In this document: positions 1-13,095 of the stretch, one piece after another
Position numbering within the stretch: position 1 is the first letter of the stretch
How the letters are laid out: every line of letters starts with the position of its first letter
The notes under the pieces: model-generated
What the model was told of the DNA's origin: nothing
Databases searched by the model: none
What the model saw: only the letters and a program-made list of their open reading frames with translations
Position numbers and translations under genes: made by a program
NCBI RefSeq assembly: GCF_014648135.1
Contig: NZ_BMQN01000001.1
Span: 372,001-436,000, forward strand
Length of the DNA stretch: 64,000 nt
Origin: Deinococcus sedimenti
GTDB lineage: Bacteria > Deinococcota > Deinococci > Deinococcales > Deinococcaceae
Reading direction: 5' to 3'

Positions 1-1026
1 CGTGAGCGCCGCGCGGTAGATGGGGCTGGGCGTGAACAGCAGGTTGATGGCCGTGTAGCGCGCGACCAGCGCCAGGTCAGGGCTGACCTTGCGGCCGTAT
101 CCGATGCTGGCCTTACGGGTGCCGTACTCCCAGATGGGCGGCATGCGGTAATCAGTGGCGCCGTCGCCGTCCACGTCAGGGTTGGTCACGTCGTACGCGT
201 CGGTCCAGGGGTCGGGGTTGGCAGACAGGTCGTAGAACCACACGCGCTGGGCGGCGGCGCTGTCGCGGGTGCTGCCCCCCCAGGCGATCAGGCGGCGGCT
301 GCCACGCGCGCCGAACTTCGTGCCGGTGTCGGTGTCGGCGGCGTCCGCACGGGTGTAGCTGTGGAACTTGAAGTCAGGCCGGTCGTACCAGTTCACGAAG
401 TAGATGGTGTACTCGCCGGGCTTGACGCCCACGCGGCTCACGTTGTCGGCCAGCCAGTTCTCGGTTTTCAGGGCGTCGATCTCGTGGTTGCCGGTGATGA
501 CGCGGTTGATGTTCTCGGCCGGCGCGGCACAGTCAGGGGCGCCCGTCTCTGGGTTCGCGCCCTGGCAGTTGTAGATGCCCTGCTGGACGGTCAGGTTCCT
601 GGCGGTGCCAGTGTCACTGAGGAACTTGAAGAAGTCGTCCTCGAAGCTCTGGTTGGCGAAGACGTAGTTGTAGTCGAAGTCAAAGCTGGTGCCGGTCTTC
701 TCGGTGCGGCCGTACGCACTGGGAATGCGGTTCACGGCGTCGTACGAGGCGGGCAGGATCTCCTTGAAGTCGTCGGTGCTGACCTGACGGGCCGTGGCGA
801 CCTGACCGGGCAGGGTCTGGCGGTACCCGACGAACACGATGTTCACCTTCAGCTTGGTGTTGATGGTGTCCTGCGTGCCGGGCTTCAGGGTCTGCAGGCG
901 ACCAAAATCGGTCTGGGTGCCGGGTACAGGAGCCGGGTTCGGGGTTGGCGTGGGCGTGGTGGGTTTGGTGCAGCCAGCGAGCAGGGCCGCGCCCAGCAGG
1001 GCAGTGGCGACGAGCTTGTGGTTCAT
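1..1026 (-). CDS. Large lipoprotein, 3' end outside the window
   Basis: The reading frame is open from an ATG at 1026 down to base 1 (342 codons), so the C-terminus is missing. A good AGGAG Shine-Dalgarno lies just upstream. The N-terminus MNHKLVATALLGAALLAGC is a lipoprotein signal with an LAGC lipobox, followed by a Pro/Thr linker; the mature protein is expected to be membrane anchored outside the cytoplasm. The rest is hydrophilic, rich in Asp, Asn and Tyr, with phrases such as NVDGDGATDY-type Asp-rich turns that could bind calcium (inference). I do not recognise a catalytic family. It is divergent from metY. Confidence 0.8.
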   Translation of the reverse strand, partial: MNHKLVATALLGAALLAGCTKPTTPTPTPNPAPVPGTQTDFGRLQTLKPGTQDTINTKLKVNIVFVGYRQTLPGQVATARQVSTDDFKEILPASYDAVNRIPSAYGRTEKTGTSFDFDYNYVFANQSFEDDFFKFLSDTGTARNLTVQQGIYNCQGANPETGAPDCAAPAENINRVITGNHEIDALKTENWLADNVSRVGVKPGEYTIYFVNWYDRPDFKFHSYTRADAADTDTGTKFGARGSRRLIAWGGSTRDSAAAQRVWFYDLSANPDPWTDAYDVTNPDVDGDGATDYRMPPIWEYGTRKASIGYGRKVSPDLALVARYTAINLLFTPSPIYRAALT

Positions 1027-1197
1027 GAATCTCCTGACAGGGGGTGAAGGAACGATCCGCGCAGGATCAGGGTGGAATCGGCGTCATGCCCGGACTGACC
1101 TGGGGTGACACATCGAAATGGGATGACCCGCTCATCCTAGCGCGTTTCCCCCAAACGGGTGTACTGCCGTGAGATCGGATACGGCTGGACAGCTGCC

Positions 1198-1226
1198 TTG
1201 ACCGGTCGCGGAGGGCGCGCTACGCT
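1198..1226 (+). promoter_or_regulatory. Promoter of the SAM riboswitch-metY-metX transcript
   Basis: TTGACC at 1198-1203, a 17-nt spacer and TACGCT at 1221-1226 form a good sigma-70-type promoter. Transcription would begin near 1233, just before the riboswitch. Confidence 0.75.
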
Positions 1227-1232
1227 TCCTGT

Positions 1233-3838
<2,606 letters not shown>

Positions 3839-3909
3839 CCCCCACCTCAATCCAGAGCAGCCCCCTGCGCCGTGTCCGGACAACGTCCAGACGGGCGCTT
3901 CCGGCGTGG

Positions 3910-4461
3910 CTACACGCGCCGCAGGGGCTCGTGCGGTTCCGGCGGCAGCGCCAAGTGGACGGCGTTACCGGGTGTCACCTCGCCGCCTTCCAGCACGATG
4001 CCCATCACTCCGGCGAGGAACACCGGGTCGCCCGCGTCGTCCGTGCCGATCAGGCGGCGCATCAGGCCCGGCTGGAACGCGTCGATCTGCGCGCAGGGAT
4101 TGCGCAGCCCGGTCACCTCGATCGCCGCGCCGGACGGGAAGGTCAGACGCGTGCCGCGCGGCAGGGCCAGCAGGTCCAGGCCACGCGTCGTGATGTTCTC
4201 CCCCAGGTCAGCGGGTTGCACCCGGAAGCCGTCCGCCGCGACCTGACCAAGCAGTTCGGCGTGAATCAGGTGCACCTGCCGCAGGTTCGGCTGCGTGGGG
4301 TCCGCCCGGACGCGTGAGCGGTGCCGCACCGTCTCGCCCGCGTGCGCGTCGCCCTGCACGCCCAGCCCGGCCAGCAGCGTGATGCCCGGCTGTGGCGTCT
4401 TGCTGAAGCGGTGCGTGCCGTCCCGCGCGACGGCGATGATCTGAGCCTGCTGGATCGTCAT
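3910..4461 (-). CDS. MOSC domain protein
   Basis: A 183-aa stand-alone MOSC domain (molybdenum cofactor sulfurase C-terminal type, YiiM-like). The conserved Cys is in GLRNPCAQI (Cys123), with QPADLGENITTRG and FPSGAAIEVTG typical of the family. Such proteins are thought to carry or transfer sulfur or handle Moco-dependent detoxification; the substrate cannot be told here. The ATG at 4461 follows a TACGCT -10 by 6 nt without a Shine-Dalgarno. Downstream of rnhB on the same strand with a 21-bp gap. Confidence 0.88.
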   Translation of the reverse strand: MTIQQAQIIAVARDGTHRFSKTPQPGITLLAGLGVQGDAHAGETVRHRSRVRADPTQPNLRQVHLIHAELLGQVAADGFRVQPADLGENITTRGLDLLALPRGTRLTFPSGAAIEVTGLRNPCAQIDAFQPGLMRRLIGTDDAGDPVFLAGVMGIVLEGGEVTPGNAVHLALPPEPHEPLRRV

Positions 4462-4482
4462 GCGCCGAGCGTACCCCGCGCG

Positions 4483-5121
4483 CTACAGCAGCCGCTCGGG
4501 TTCGTTCAGCAGCGCCCGGATCGGGGCGAAGGACCGGCGGTGCGCCTCGCTGACGCCCAGGTCCCGCAGGGCCGCGCGGTGGGCGGGCGCGCCGTACCCC
4601 TTGTGTCCCGCGAAGCCGTAGCCCGGGTGCTGCGCGTCCAAGTCCATCATCAGCCGGTCCCGTTCCGTCTTCGCCAGCAGGCTCGCGGCGGCCACCGAGT
4701 AACTCAGCGCGTCCGCCCTGGGTGGTGCCATCAGGGGCAAGTCCGTGCGGAGCTTCAGGTAATCCGTGACCAGGGCCTGCGGGGGCGGGTCCAGCCGTGC
4801 CAGCGCCCGGGCGGCCGCCGCGTGCGTGGCACCCAGGATGTTCAGCCGGTCGATCTCGTCCGGCCAGGCGTGCTCCACCGCCCAGCTCACCGCGACCTCG
4901 CGCACCTGCGCCGCGAACGCCTCGCGCTGCGCGGCACTCAGCTGCTTGCTGTCCCGGAACGGGTACTCCGCCGCCGTGCCCGGCAGGATCACGGCCGCGA
5001 CCGTCACCGGACCCGCCCACGCGCCCCGCCCGGCCTCGTCCACGCCCGCCACGCGGAAGTACCCGCGCCGCCAGTGCTCACGCTCATAGGACCAGTCGGG
5101 GGTGACGGAAGGCACGCTCAT
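4483..5121 (-). CDS. rnhB: Ribonuclease HII
   Basis: Cleaves RNA in RNA/DNA hybrids and starts ribonucleotide excision repair. The 212-aa protein has the N-terminal VDEAGRGAWAGPV motif (Asp28, Glu29), RDSKQLS, LVTDYLKL (Asp120) and SLLAKTERDRLM (Asp155), giving the expected DEDD metal-binding set, and the HKGYG motif near the C-terminus. Start at the ATG 8 nt after a TATGGT -10 on the minus strand; no Shine-Dalgarno. Confidence 0.95.
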   Translation of the reverse strand: MSVPSVTPDWSYEREHWRRGYFRVAGVDEAGRGAWAGPVTVAAVILPGTAAEYPFRDSKQLSAAQREAFAAQVREVAVSWAVEHAWPDEIDRLNILGATHAAAARALARLDPPPQALVTDYLKLRTDLPLMAPPRADALSYSVAAASLLAKTERDRLMMDLDAQHPGYGFAGHKGYGAPAHRAALRDLGVSEAHRRSFAPIRALLNEPERLL

Positions 5122-5152
5122 CGGGCCGCACCATAACGCACGCTCAGATGGA

Positions 5153-5512
5153 CTATTCCAACACGATCAGTTCTGGAGATGAAGAACGCACCTCCAGCAT
5201 GCCGAAATCTCCCTGGAGCCGATATACGTCTGCATTGACAGTAAACGTGTCGACCGTCCCCAGATCCTGCCCATCCTCGTCCATGGAGATGCTGCCGGAA
5301 ATGTTCTGGTTCGTCCATGCCACGGCAATCACATCCCTAAACGCCAGTTCAGCCCGTTTATAGCAATGCATATCCCCGCGTGACGGAGGCCTGTACTTCG
5401 GGTGATCTGGTCGAAGAACAGCCAGCAAGGTCACGCACACCGATTGGTACGTAATCTTTACGTCCAAGACGAACGAGTCATCTAGAAAGATATTTTTGAG
5501 ACTGGGGATCAC
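5153..5512 (-). CDS. Hypothetical protein, AT-richer than its neighbours
   Basis: A 119-aa acidic protein starting at GTG, 11 nt after the crtI stop, so it may be the last gene of the crt operon. It has no signal peptide or membrane segment. Recognisable phrases are [29 protein letters not shown] and [16 protein letters not shown], which look like a small conserved domain of unknown function found mostly in scattered bacteria (recollection, not a search). Codon use (many A/T-ending codons) differs clearly from the flanking genes and suggests recent transfer. An immunity-protein-like role is possible but not shown. Confidence 0.7.
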   Translation of the reverse strand: MIPSLKNIFLDDSFVLDVKITYQSVCVTLLAVLRPDHPKYRPPSRGDMHCYKRAELAFRDVIAVAWTNQNISGSISMDEDGQDLGTVDTFTVNADVYRLQGDFGMLEVRSSSPELIVLE

Positions 5513-5523
5513 GCCTGCCGGAC

Positions 5524-7230
5524 TCAGTCGGCGGCCAGTTCGGCCGTGCTCCGTTCCGGCACGCCGTCGCGGACGCTGGGGTGAATGCCGAAGTCCTGCG
5601 CGATCAGGCGGGCGGTCATCTTGGCGCTCATCATGACGCTGGGCGTGCCGCCGCCGGGCTGCGCGCCCGCGCCCACCATGTAGAGGTTGCGGACGTCCTC
5701 GCTGCGGTTGTGCGGGCGGAAGTACGCGCTCTGCGCGAGGATCGGCTCCGGCCCGAAGGCGTTGCCGAGGTAACTGTCGAGGGTCTGGGCGAAGTAGTCG
5801 GGCGTGATGAACTCGCTGTGCGTCAGGCGCTCGCGCAGATTCGGAATGAATCCGCGTTCCTCCAGGAAGTCGTAGACCCGCTCGACCAGTCTGGGTCCTT
5901 CCACGGTCCAGTCGAGGCCGCTGGCGTTGTGCGGGACGGGCACCAGCGTGTACGCGGCGTGGTGGCCCTCGGGGGCCAGGGTGGGGTCGGTCAGGGTGGG
6001 GACGTGCAGGTACTGGCTGAAGTCGCGGCCCAGGACCTTCTTCCCGAAGATCTCGGTGAGCAGTTCCTCGTAGCGCGGCCCGAGGATGATGTTGTGGTGG
6101 CGCAGGTTCAGCTCCGGGCCTTCCCTGCGGAAACCGAAGTAGATGACCAGCAGGCTCATGCTCTGGCGGGCGGCCTTAACGCGCACGTCGCTGTTCACGA
6201 GGCGCGCGGCGGCGGGCACGCGCTTGAGGTACGTGTTCGCCCAGTCGCCGTTGCTGACGACGATGTCCGCGTGCAGCTCCTCACCGCTGTCCAGCCGCAG
6301 GCCGCGCGCCACGCGCTTCCCGCCGGGGCGGCGGACCGGGCGGCCCCGGTCGTCGGTCACGAGGATTTCCTGCACGCCGGCGTTCAGGCGTAGCGTGCCG
6401 CCCATCTCCTCGAACTTGCGCACGAAGGCGTCCACGAGCGCACCCGTCCCGCCCATCGCGTAGTGGATGCCCCAGGTCTTCTCCACGAAGTGGATCATCG
6501 CGTAGATCGCCGGGACGCTCAGGGGATTCCCGCCGACCAGCAGCGTCTCGAAGGAGAACACCTGACGCATCTTCGGGTTCTGGAAGTACTTGCTGGTGAA
6601 CGAGAACAGCGTGCGCACGGCGTCCAGGCGCATCAGGTCCGGCACGACCCGCAGCATGGTGGGCATGTCCCCGAAGTGCGTGTACCCCAGTTCCAGAAAG
6701 CCGCGTTCGAAGATCGCCTGCGCGTCCGCGTGGAAGCGCTCGTAGCCCGCGAGGTCCTCCGGGGCGAGGTCCGCGATCTGGCGGCGGGTGCTGACCGGGT
6801 CGCCGTCGTAGTCGAAGAAGGTGCCGTCATCGAAGTAGATGCGGTAGAACGGCAGGATCGGCACGAGCTTCACGTAGTCGCGGGTGCGTTTGCCGCCGCT
6901 CTCGCCCTCACGCACGCGGGCGTCCGGGCCGAGGATCTGCGCGGGGTAGTCCGGCTCGGCCAGCATGCCCTTGTCGCGTTCCAGGGCGAACAGTTCCTCG
7001 ATGAAGTGCGGCACTGTGATCACGGTGGGGCCCATGTCGAACACGTACCCGTCGGCAGTGCGTTTCTGGTACGCGCGGCCGCCCGGCTGGTCCAGTCGCT
7101 CGACGATGGTTGTATCGAAACCCAGCGACTGCAGGCGGATGCCCAGCGACAGGCCCCCGATGCCCGCCCCGACGATCAGGGCGGTCTTGCGGCGGGACGA
7201 GGCAGGCAGGGGAGAGGATTCAGGGGTCAT
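5524..7230 (-). CDS. crtI: Phytoene desaturase
   Basis: Desaturates phytoene to lycopene in the carotenoid pathway. The N-terminal [22 protein letters not shown] is the FAD-binding Rossmann motif, followed by RPGG-type [12 protein letters not shown] and, at the C-terminus, [20 protein letters not shown], the bacterial-type phytoene desaturase signature. I chose the ATG at 7230 (568 aa) because GGGAGG lies at the right distance; the upstream TTG at 7239 sits directly behind that Shine-Dalgarno. It follows crtB by 76 bp on the same strand. Confidence 0.95.
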   Translation of the reverse strand: MTPESSPLPASSRRKTALIVGAGIGGLSLGIRLQSLGFDTTIVERLDQPGGRAYQKRTADGYVFDMGPTVITVPHFIEELFALERDKGMLAEPDYPAQILGPDARVREGESGGKRTRDYVKLVPILPFYRIYFDDGTFFDYDGDPVSTRRQIADLAPEDLAGYERFHADAQAIFERGFLELGYTHFGDMPTMLRVVPDLMRLDAVRTLFSFTSKYFQNPKMRQVFSFETLLVGGNPLSVPAIYAMIHFVEKTWGIHYAMGGTGALVDAFVRKFEEMGGTLRLNAGVQEILVTDDRGRPVRRPGGKRVARGLRLDSGEELHADIVVSNGDWANTYLKRVPAAARLVNSDVRVKAARQSMSLLVIYFGFRREGPELNLRHHNIILGPRYEELLTEIFGKKVLGRDFSQYLHVPTLTDPTLAPEGHHAAYTLVPVPHNASGLDWTVEGPRLVERVYDFLEERGFIPNLRERLTHSEFITPDYFAQTLDSYLGNAFGPEPILAQSAYFRPHNRSEDVRNLYMVGAGAQPGGGTPSVMMSAKMTARLIAQDFGIHPSVRDGVPERSTAELAAD

Positions 7231-7306
7231 TCGTGGCAACCTCCCGCCGCCCCAGTCGTGCGGGCGGCGTGGTGTGAAAGCAGGGTGTTCAGGGCGGGCC
7301 GGGTGG

Positions 7307-8209
7307 TCAGGACAGGCTGGCGGGCGCGCTGCGCAGTTCCCACCACGCCTGCGGCAGCATCAGCAGTTTGCGGGTCCCGCTGACGTGCGCGCGCCGCCCG
7401 AAGTTGTCGAAGTCGTTCCGCGCGAGGTCGTCCAGAATGCCCTCGTACGCGCGGGCGGCGGTCGCCACGGCCAGCCGGGCGCTGCCGTGCAGGCAGGGGA
7501 TGCCCTGGCGGCCCTCCGCGTACCACTCGCGGGCCAGGGCGCTCAGGTGCCGCATGAGCGCGCGGTACTCGGGTGTGACCACGCCGCGGTCCAGATCGGC
7601 GCGGCTCACATGGAACTCGGCCAGCAGGTCCGAGGGTAGATACACCCGCCCGCGCGTGAGGTCCTCGCCCACGTCCCGCAGGATGTTCGTCAGCTGCATC
7701 GCCTGTCCCAGCATCAGCGCGGCGTGCAGGGTGCGTTCGCCACCGCTGTACCCGCTGACCGGCGCGATCATGAAACCCACCACGCCCGCCACCCGGCGGC
7801 AGTACAGCATCAGGTCGTCCATGCTGCGGTACTCGTGACCGCGCAGATCCATGCGCAGCCCCTGGTGCAGTTCCTCGAACGCCGAGAGCGGAATGGGGTA
7901 CTCGCGGGCCGCCCAGGCGAGCGCCGTGTCGATCGGGTGATCGCCGGGCCGCCCGGCGAACGCTGCCTGCACGCGGGCCCACCAGCGTTCCAGCCCGACC
8001 TGCGCGGCGTGCCCGGTCAGTTCGTCCACGATGTCGTCCCCGTCGCGGCACGCGGCATACACGGCCCACACGGCGCGCCGCTGCGCCATGGGAAAGAAGC
8101 GCGACCCCAGATAGAAGGTCTTGCTGTGCTCCCGCGTCACGTCCTGACAGTGCGCCACGGCCCGGTCCAGTCCGGGGGGGGATGCGGAGGTGAAGGTCAG
8201 GTCAGTCAC
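7307..8209 (-). CDS. crtB: Phytoene synthase
   Basis: Condenses two geranylgeranyl diphosphates to phytoene. The 300-aa protein has the squalene/phytoene synthase motifs: [13 protein letters not shown] (first Asp-rich motif), [18 protein letters not shown], and [21 protein letters not shown] (second Asp-rich motif). GTG start at 8209 preceded by AAAGGA at proper spacing. It lies between a methyltransferase and crtI in a probable operon; the precursor enzyme gene crtE is about 49 kb away in this window. Confidence 0.95.
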   Translation of the reverse strand: MTDLTFTSASPPGLDRAVAHCQDVTREHSKTFYLGSRFFPMAQRRAVWAVYAACRDGDDIVDELTGHAAQVGLERWWARVQAAFAGRPGDHPIDTALAWAAREYPIPLSAFEELHQGLRMDLRGHEYRSMDDLMLYCRRVAGVVGFMIAPVSGYSGGERTLHAALMLGQAMQLTNILRDVGEDLTRGRVYLPSDLLAEFHVSRADLDRGVVTPEYRALMRHLSALAREWYAEGRQGIPCLHGSARLAVATAARAYEGILDDLARNDFDNFGRRAHVSGTRKLLMLPQAWWELRSAPASLS

Positions 8210-8290
8210 GATAGGTTCCTTTGCAGGGAGTGTACGGGGGCGCAGGGGTGTGAAACGTCACGGATTGTTACAGAGTGCCGTCTCCCCCCA

Positions 8291-8983
8291 TCACCGGCCC
8301 CCGGACCGCTCGAAGCGCTCGAACCGCACTGCCCCCACGCTCAGCCCGTCCGTGCGCCCGCAGCCGGGCAGCTGCCGGGCCACCCAGGCCGGGTCCGGGA
8401 AGGTCAGTCCGCCCAGAGAGGGGCGGGACAGCAGCGCCTGAAGCGGCCCTGCCGTTCGCGGCAGGTACATCAGCCATACCTGCCCGCCCGGACGCACCAG
8501 CCGGGACAGCTCCAGCAGCAGGCGCGCCGGATCACGCGTCTCATTCAGCGTCGCTCCCACGGTGATTCCGTCGAACGAGGTCGAGGGGAGGTCACTGGCT
8601 TCCACATTCAGCTGGGTCCAGCGGATGGAGGGATGAGGTTCACGGGCGGCCGCGACCCGCAGCATCGCCGGGCTCAGGTCCGCTGCCGTGACCTGCGCGC
8701 CCGAGCGGGCCAGCACGCCCGCGTAGAAGCCGGCGCTGGTCCCGACGTCCAGCCAGTGCTGACCCGGAGCGGGGCGGCACAGCGCGCGGAACAGGGCCGC
8801 CTCGCGTTCCAGCGTGAAGCCACGCGCGCCCAGAAGGCCCAGCGACCGCGCCCGCCACCACGCGTACCCCCAGGCGGTCAGGGGCGAGAGGTTGCTGCGC
8901 TGGGCGGCCGAGAGGGCCACCCCTGCCGACCGGTCGGGATTCAGGTTTTCTTGGTCCTGCGCGGCACGGGGCACAGGGTTCAT
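8291..8983 (-). CDS. Class I SAM-dependent methyltransferase
   Basis: A 230-aa methyltransferase with motif [29 protein letters not shown] (motif II region) and [14 protein letters not shown] (post-motif). Substrate unknown. It is the first gene of the run MT-crtB-crtI, 81 bp before crtB, so a small-molecule or carotenoid-related substrate is possible (inference). The minus-strand -10 CATAAT at 8981-8986 overlaps this ATG, and GTG at 8974 lies 7 nt downstream of it, so a leaderless start three codons later is a real alternative. Confidence 0.85.
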   Translation of the reverse strand: MNPVPRAAQDQENLNPDRSAGVALSAAQRSNLSPLTAWGYAWWRARSLGLLGARGFTLEREAALFRALCRPAPGQHWLDVGTSAGFYAGVLARSGAQVTAADLSPAMLRVAAAREPHPSIRWTQLNVEASDLPSTSFDGITVGATLNETRDPARLLLELSRLVRPGGQVWLMYLPRTAGPLQALLSRPSLGGLTFPDPAWVARQLPGCGRTDGLSVGAVRFERFERSGGR

Positions 8984-9044
8984 TATGCTGGGGGCACTTC
9001 ACCCCCCCCGTTCATGAAACGTGAGGGCTTCACCCGGAGGAAGC

Positions 9045-9797
9045 ATGGAAGAACGCAAGAGCATGGGAGGCGCACTCGTCGACGTATTCGACGCGGGCGT
9101 CACCCTCGTCAAATCGGAGATCAGCTCCGTCGCCCGCAAAGCCGGTCAGATCGCCAAAGCCAAGGGCGTGGGCGCCGTCCTGCTGTTCGCCGCTACCGGG
9201 CCCCTGGTCCTGGGTCTGATCTTCATCATCCTGGCCGTGTTCTACGGTCTGATGCGCCTGGGCCTGGGCGCCTGGGCCGCCGCGCTGATCATCGCCCTGG
9301 TCAGCTTCGCCGTCACCGGTGCCCTGATCTTCATGGGGCTCAAGAAACTCGGCGCCGACGTTCACATGGACGAACCCCGCATCCGGAGGGACAGCATGGA
9401 CGACACCACCCCCACTTCCACCTCGGCCACCACTGGTAGCGCGGCGCCCGCCGCCAGCGGCAGCAACGCCGCTCGCGACTCGCACAACGACAGCGGCCCC
9501 AAGGTCGAACTGCGCCGCGACGCGCAGGACCACGCCGCCGGAGAGACCCGCGTGCTGCACGAGGCCGATGGTATGGCTACCGTCCGCACGGAGGAGGGTT
9601 CTGTCACCGTGCCCGTGTACGAGAGCAAACCCGGCGGGGAAGCCGCCCACTACGGCAGCGGCCTGAACAAGAAGATCAGCGGGCACCACGACCACGACCC
9701 CAACCTGCAGGAACCCAGGGTGCTGAAAGACGCCCCAGGGATCAGCGTCAGCACCACCCCCACCTTCCGCGAGGACATGAACAAAGGCGGCAAGTGA
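9045..9797 (+). CDS. Phage-holin-like (holin 3_6 family) membrane protein
   Basis: A 250-aa envelope protein. Residues 1-40 are amphipathic ([25 protein letters not shown]), followed by two strong transmembrane segments (about 44-70 and 75-98), then a long hydrophilic, low-complexity tail rich in Thr, Ser, Ala, Asp and His. The N-terminal part resembles the Phage_holin_3_6 / YqjE family, which in most genomes is not phage related. Start ATG has CGGAGG just upstream; an in-frame GTG at 9021 is not preceded by one. One base separates it from the next gene, so the two form an operon. Confidence 0.8.
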   Translation: MEERKSMGGALVDVFDAGVTLVKSEISSVARKAGQIAKAKGVGAVLLFAATGPLVLGLIFIILAVFYGLMRLGLGAWAAALIIALVSFAVTGALIFMGLKKLGADVHMDEPRIRRDSMDDTTPTSTSATTGSAAPAASGSNAARDSHNDSGPKVELRRDAQDHAAGETRVLHEADGMATVRTEEGSVTVPVYESKPGGEAAHYGSGLNKKISGHHDHDPNLQEPRVLKDAPGISVSTTPTFREDMNKGGK

Positions 9798-9798
9798 C

Positions 9799-10440
9799 AT
9801 GCCCGAGTACCTCACCGAACGCGAGGAGGCCCGCAAACGCCTGCAGGAAAGCGTGGACGCCCTGACCCATCAGGTCAGCCTGCACGCCAACATGCAGAAG
9901 GACCCCCTGAAGATGCTGGGCGGCGCATCCGCCGTCGGCGCGCTGATGGGCATTGTCGTGGGCCGTCAGTTCCGCCGCAGCCGCAAGATCTACGTGGACG
10001 CCCAGAGCCCCGCCAAACACCAGAAGGCGCTCATCAAGGCGCAGAAGACCCACAAGGGCGGCGGCGTGGGTGGCGCCCTGGTCGCCACGCTGGGCACGCT
10101 GGCCGTGAAGACCCTGATGGACAAGGTCGTCACGCCCCGCCTGGAAACCTTCGCAGACGGCCTGCTCGACAAGGCCGGACAGCCCCGCGACCGCGACGCG
10201 CAGCCTGGCACCGTCCAGAAAGGCCCCGGCGGGCACGTCAGCCCCAGCTACACCAGCGGCGTCGGCGCGTTCACCCGCACCGCCCCCGCCGCCAGCGCCC
10301 AGAGCTACGCGCAGCAGGCCTCCGCCGACGGCAGCGCCGCACCGGCCCCCACCAGCAGCACCCCGGTCAGCACCGTGAAGGCCGCCGCGCAGGGCAGCGC
10401 CATCTCGGAGCAGGACCTGAGCAACCCCAATAAGCGGTAA
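9799..10440 (+). CDS. Hypothetical membrane-associated protein
   Basis: A 213-aa protein starting one base after the holin-like gene's stop. The N-terminus is a coiled-coil-like helix (REEARKRLQESVDALTHQVSLHANMQKDP), then a Gly/Ala-rich hydrophobic stretch GGASAVGALMGIVVG followed by basic residues, a second Gly-rich segment, and a disordered C-terminal half rich in Ser, Ala, Thr and Pro. The layout resembles DUF3618/DUF883-like envelope proteins that partner YqjE-type proteins; this is inference from architecture. Confidence 0.7.
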   Translation: MPEYLTEREEARKRLQESVDALTHQVSLHANMQKDPLKMLGGASAVGALMGIVVGRQFRRSRKIYVDAQSPAKHQKALIKAQKTHKGGGVGGALVATLGTLAVKTLMDKVVTPRLETFADGLLDKAGQPRDRDAQPGTVQKGPGGHVSPSYTSGVGAFTRTAPAASAQSYAQQASADGSAAPAPTSSTPVSTVKAAAQGSAISEQDLSNPNKR

Positions 10441-10452
10441 GCCCCAACAGGC

Positions 10453-10526
10453 GAGCGGCACAGCGGCAGCGGCCGGTCCTCACTGGGAACCGGCCGCTGC
10501 CGCTGCAGGTCGGAGCTGTGCCGCTC
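10453..10526. terminator. Large nested inverted repeat between convergent genes
   Basis: An inner perfect 17-bp stem (10461-10477 with 10489-10505, loop 11 nt) lies inside a second perfect 11-bp arm pair GAGCGGCACAG (10453-10463) / CTGTGCCGCTC (10516-10526). There is no T run on either strand, and the right arm touches the stop codon of the minus-strand gene. It probably ends transcription from both sides or protects mRNA 3' ends. Confidence 0.6.
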
Positions 10527-10800
10527 AGCTGGCGGCCGGTCCGGCCACGCGCGGCGGATGGGCTGCGCGGGCCATCTGCAGGGCCAGTCCGCACAGCCAC
10601 ACCCGGGCCGGCAGGCCCGAACGCACCCAGCACCCGCGCTCGGTCAGGGCGCGGCGCAGGACCCGGAAGGTGAATTCCTCCGGGTCCTGCGCCCGGTTGC
10701 GCTGAGCGAGTGCGAACAGGAGGGGTGAGGCGGTCCGCACCAGGGCCGACCAGTCCGGCTCTGGCAGGCTCAGGCTCCGTTCGATCGGGCAGGACGACAT
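10525..10800 (-). CDS. Small protein resembling sigma factor region 2
   Basis: I chose the ATG at 10800 (91 aa) because AGGAGG lies just upstream; a longer frame opens at 10833. The stretch from LLFALAQRNRAQDPEEFTF through RVLRRAL to RVWLCGLALQMARAAHPPR follows the pattern of ECF sigma region 2 (length, the acidic D-x-E-E motif, then W-L-x-x-A), but no region 4 follows, and the C-terminus is short and disordered. It may be a degenerate sigma or a small regulator; the similarity was judged by eye. Confidence 0.55.
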   Translation of the reverse strand: MSSCPIERSLSLPEPDWSALVRTASPLLFALAQRNRAQDPEEFTFRVLRRALTERGCWVRSGLPARVWLCGLALQMARAAHPPRVAGPAAS

Positions 10801-10941
10801 GACCTCCTGAGTGTGACCCGATTTGGCCGCCATGCGGCACGCCGTTCTTCATGCGGCCGTCAGGATCGCTTCATGCACGGTTCATCCGCCGTCCAGGGCC
10901 GGACGGATCCCCCACCGCTGTCCAGGGATCCGCCGGTTCGG

Positions 10942-12030
<1,089 letters not shown>

Positions 12031-12037
12031 GGCCGCG

Positions 12038-12043
12038 AGCCTA
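12038..12043 (-). promoter_or_regulatory. -10 box of the M29 aminopeptidase gene
   Basis: TAGGCT on the minus strand, 7 nt before the ATG; a leaderless start. Confidence 0.6.
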
Positions 12044-12123
12044 GCACCACGCGCCCCCACGGCGTCCCGCCTCGCCGAAGCCGACAGGCAAGACAGGGGC
12101 CGGTGCCTTCAGCGGGCGTGCAG

Positions 12124-12129
12124 TATCCT
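12124..12129 (+). promoter_or_regulatory. -10 box of purU
   Basis: TATCCT 8 nt before the purU ATG with no Shine-Dalgarno between; a leaderless start. Confidence 0.6.
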
Positions 12130-12137
12130 CGCCGGAT

Positions 12138-13022
12138 ATGACGGTGCCACCAGCCGCGCTCGACCCCCTGAACACCGCCGTCCTGACGATCACCTGCCCC
12201 GACCGAGGCGGGATCGTCGCGGCGGTCTCGCAGTTCCTGCACAACCACGGCGCGAACATCCTGCACAGCGACCAGCACAGCACCGACCCGGCGGGCGGTA
12301 CGTTCTTCATGCGCATGGAATTCCACCTCGCGGGCCTGGACCTCGCCCGTGACCAGTTCGAGCGGGCTTTCGCGACCGTCGTCGCCGCGCCCTTCGGGAT
12401 GGAGTGGCGCGTCGCGTACACCACGGAACCCAAACGCATGGCGCTGCTCGTCAGCCGCTACGACCACTGCTTCCTGGACCTGCTGTGGCGTAAACGCCGG
12501 GGCGAGCTGAACATCGAGATTCCGCTGATCATCAGCAACCACGAAGACCTGCGCCGCGACGCGGAGATGTTCGGCATTCCCTTCCACGTCGTGCCCGTCA
12601 CGAAGGACACCAAGGCCGAGGCAGAAGCCGAGCAGGTCCGCCTGATGCACGAGGCGGGCGCGGACTTCGCCGTGCTGGCCCGCTACATGCAGATCCTCAG
12701 CGGGGACTTCCTGCGCAGCTTCGGGCGGCCCGTGATCAACATCCACCACTCGTTCCTCCCGGCGTTCGTCGGCGCGAACCCCTACCGCGCGGCGTTCAAC
12801 CGGGGTGTGAAACTCATCGGCGCGACCAGCCATTACGTCACCGAGGAACTCGACGCCGGGCCGATCATCGCGCAGGACGTCATCCCAGTCACGCACCGCG
12901 AGACGCCCGACAGCCTGATGCGCATCGGGCGGGACGTGGAACGGCAGGTGCTGGCCCGCGCCGTGAAGGCGCACGTGGAAGACCGCGTGCTGGTGTACGG
13001 CAACAAGACCGTCGTGTTCTGA
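12138..13022 (+). CDS. purU: Formyltetrahydrofolate deformylase
   Basis: Hydrolyses 10-formyl-THF to THF and formate, balancing the one-carbon pool. The 294-aa protein has an N-terminal ACT domain ([27 protein letters not shown], about residues 12-90) and a C-terminal formyltransferase-like domain with [17 protein letters not shown] and [14 protein letters not shown], including the catalytic Asn-His-Asp set of this fold. Typical length. Leaderless start after TATCCT. Confidence 0.95.
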   Translation: MTVPPAALDPLNTAVLTITCPDRGGIVAAVSQFLHNHGANILHSDQHSTDPAGGTFFMRMEFHLAGLDLARDQFERAFATVVAAPFGMEWRVAYTTEPKRMALLVSRYDHCFLDLLWRKRRGELNIEIPLIISNHEDLRRDAEMFGIPFHVVPVTKDTKAEAEAEQVRLMHEAGADFAVLARYMQILSGDFLRSFGRPVINIHHSFLPAFVGANPYRAAFNRGVKLIGATSHYVTEELDAGPIIAQDVIPVTHRETPDSLMRIGRDVERQVLARAVKAHVEDRVLVYGNKTVVF

Positions 13023-13082
13023 GTAAGTCCCTGCGGAGTGAGCTCGCAGCCCCTGTCCCTTGAGCTTACCGAGCGGTCAGGT

Positions 13083-13088
13083 TAGGCT
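13083..13088 (+). promoter_or_regulatory. -10 box of the 4-TM protein gene
   Basis: TAGGCT 7 nt before the ATG at 13096; no Shine-Dalgarno, which fixes the start over the upstream in-frame codon at 13060. Confidence 0.6.
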
Positions 13089-13095
13089 TTCGGGC

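Noticed and set aside
361..1108. Open frames on the plus strand opposite the first lipoprotein
   Set aside because: No start signals, Val/Gly-rich shadow translation; the minus-strand frame has a lipobox and Shine-Dalgarno.
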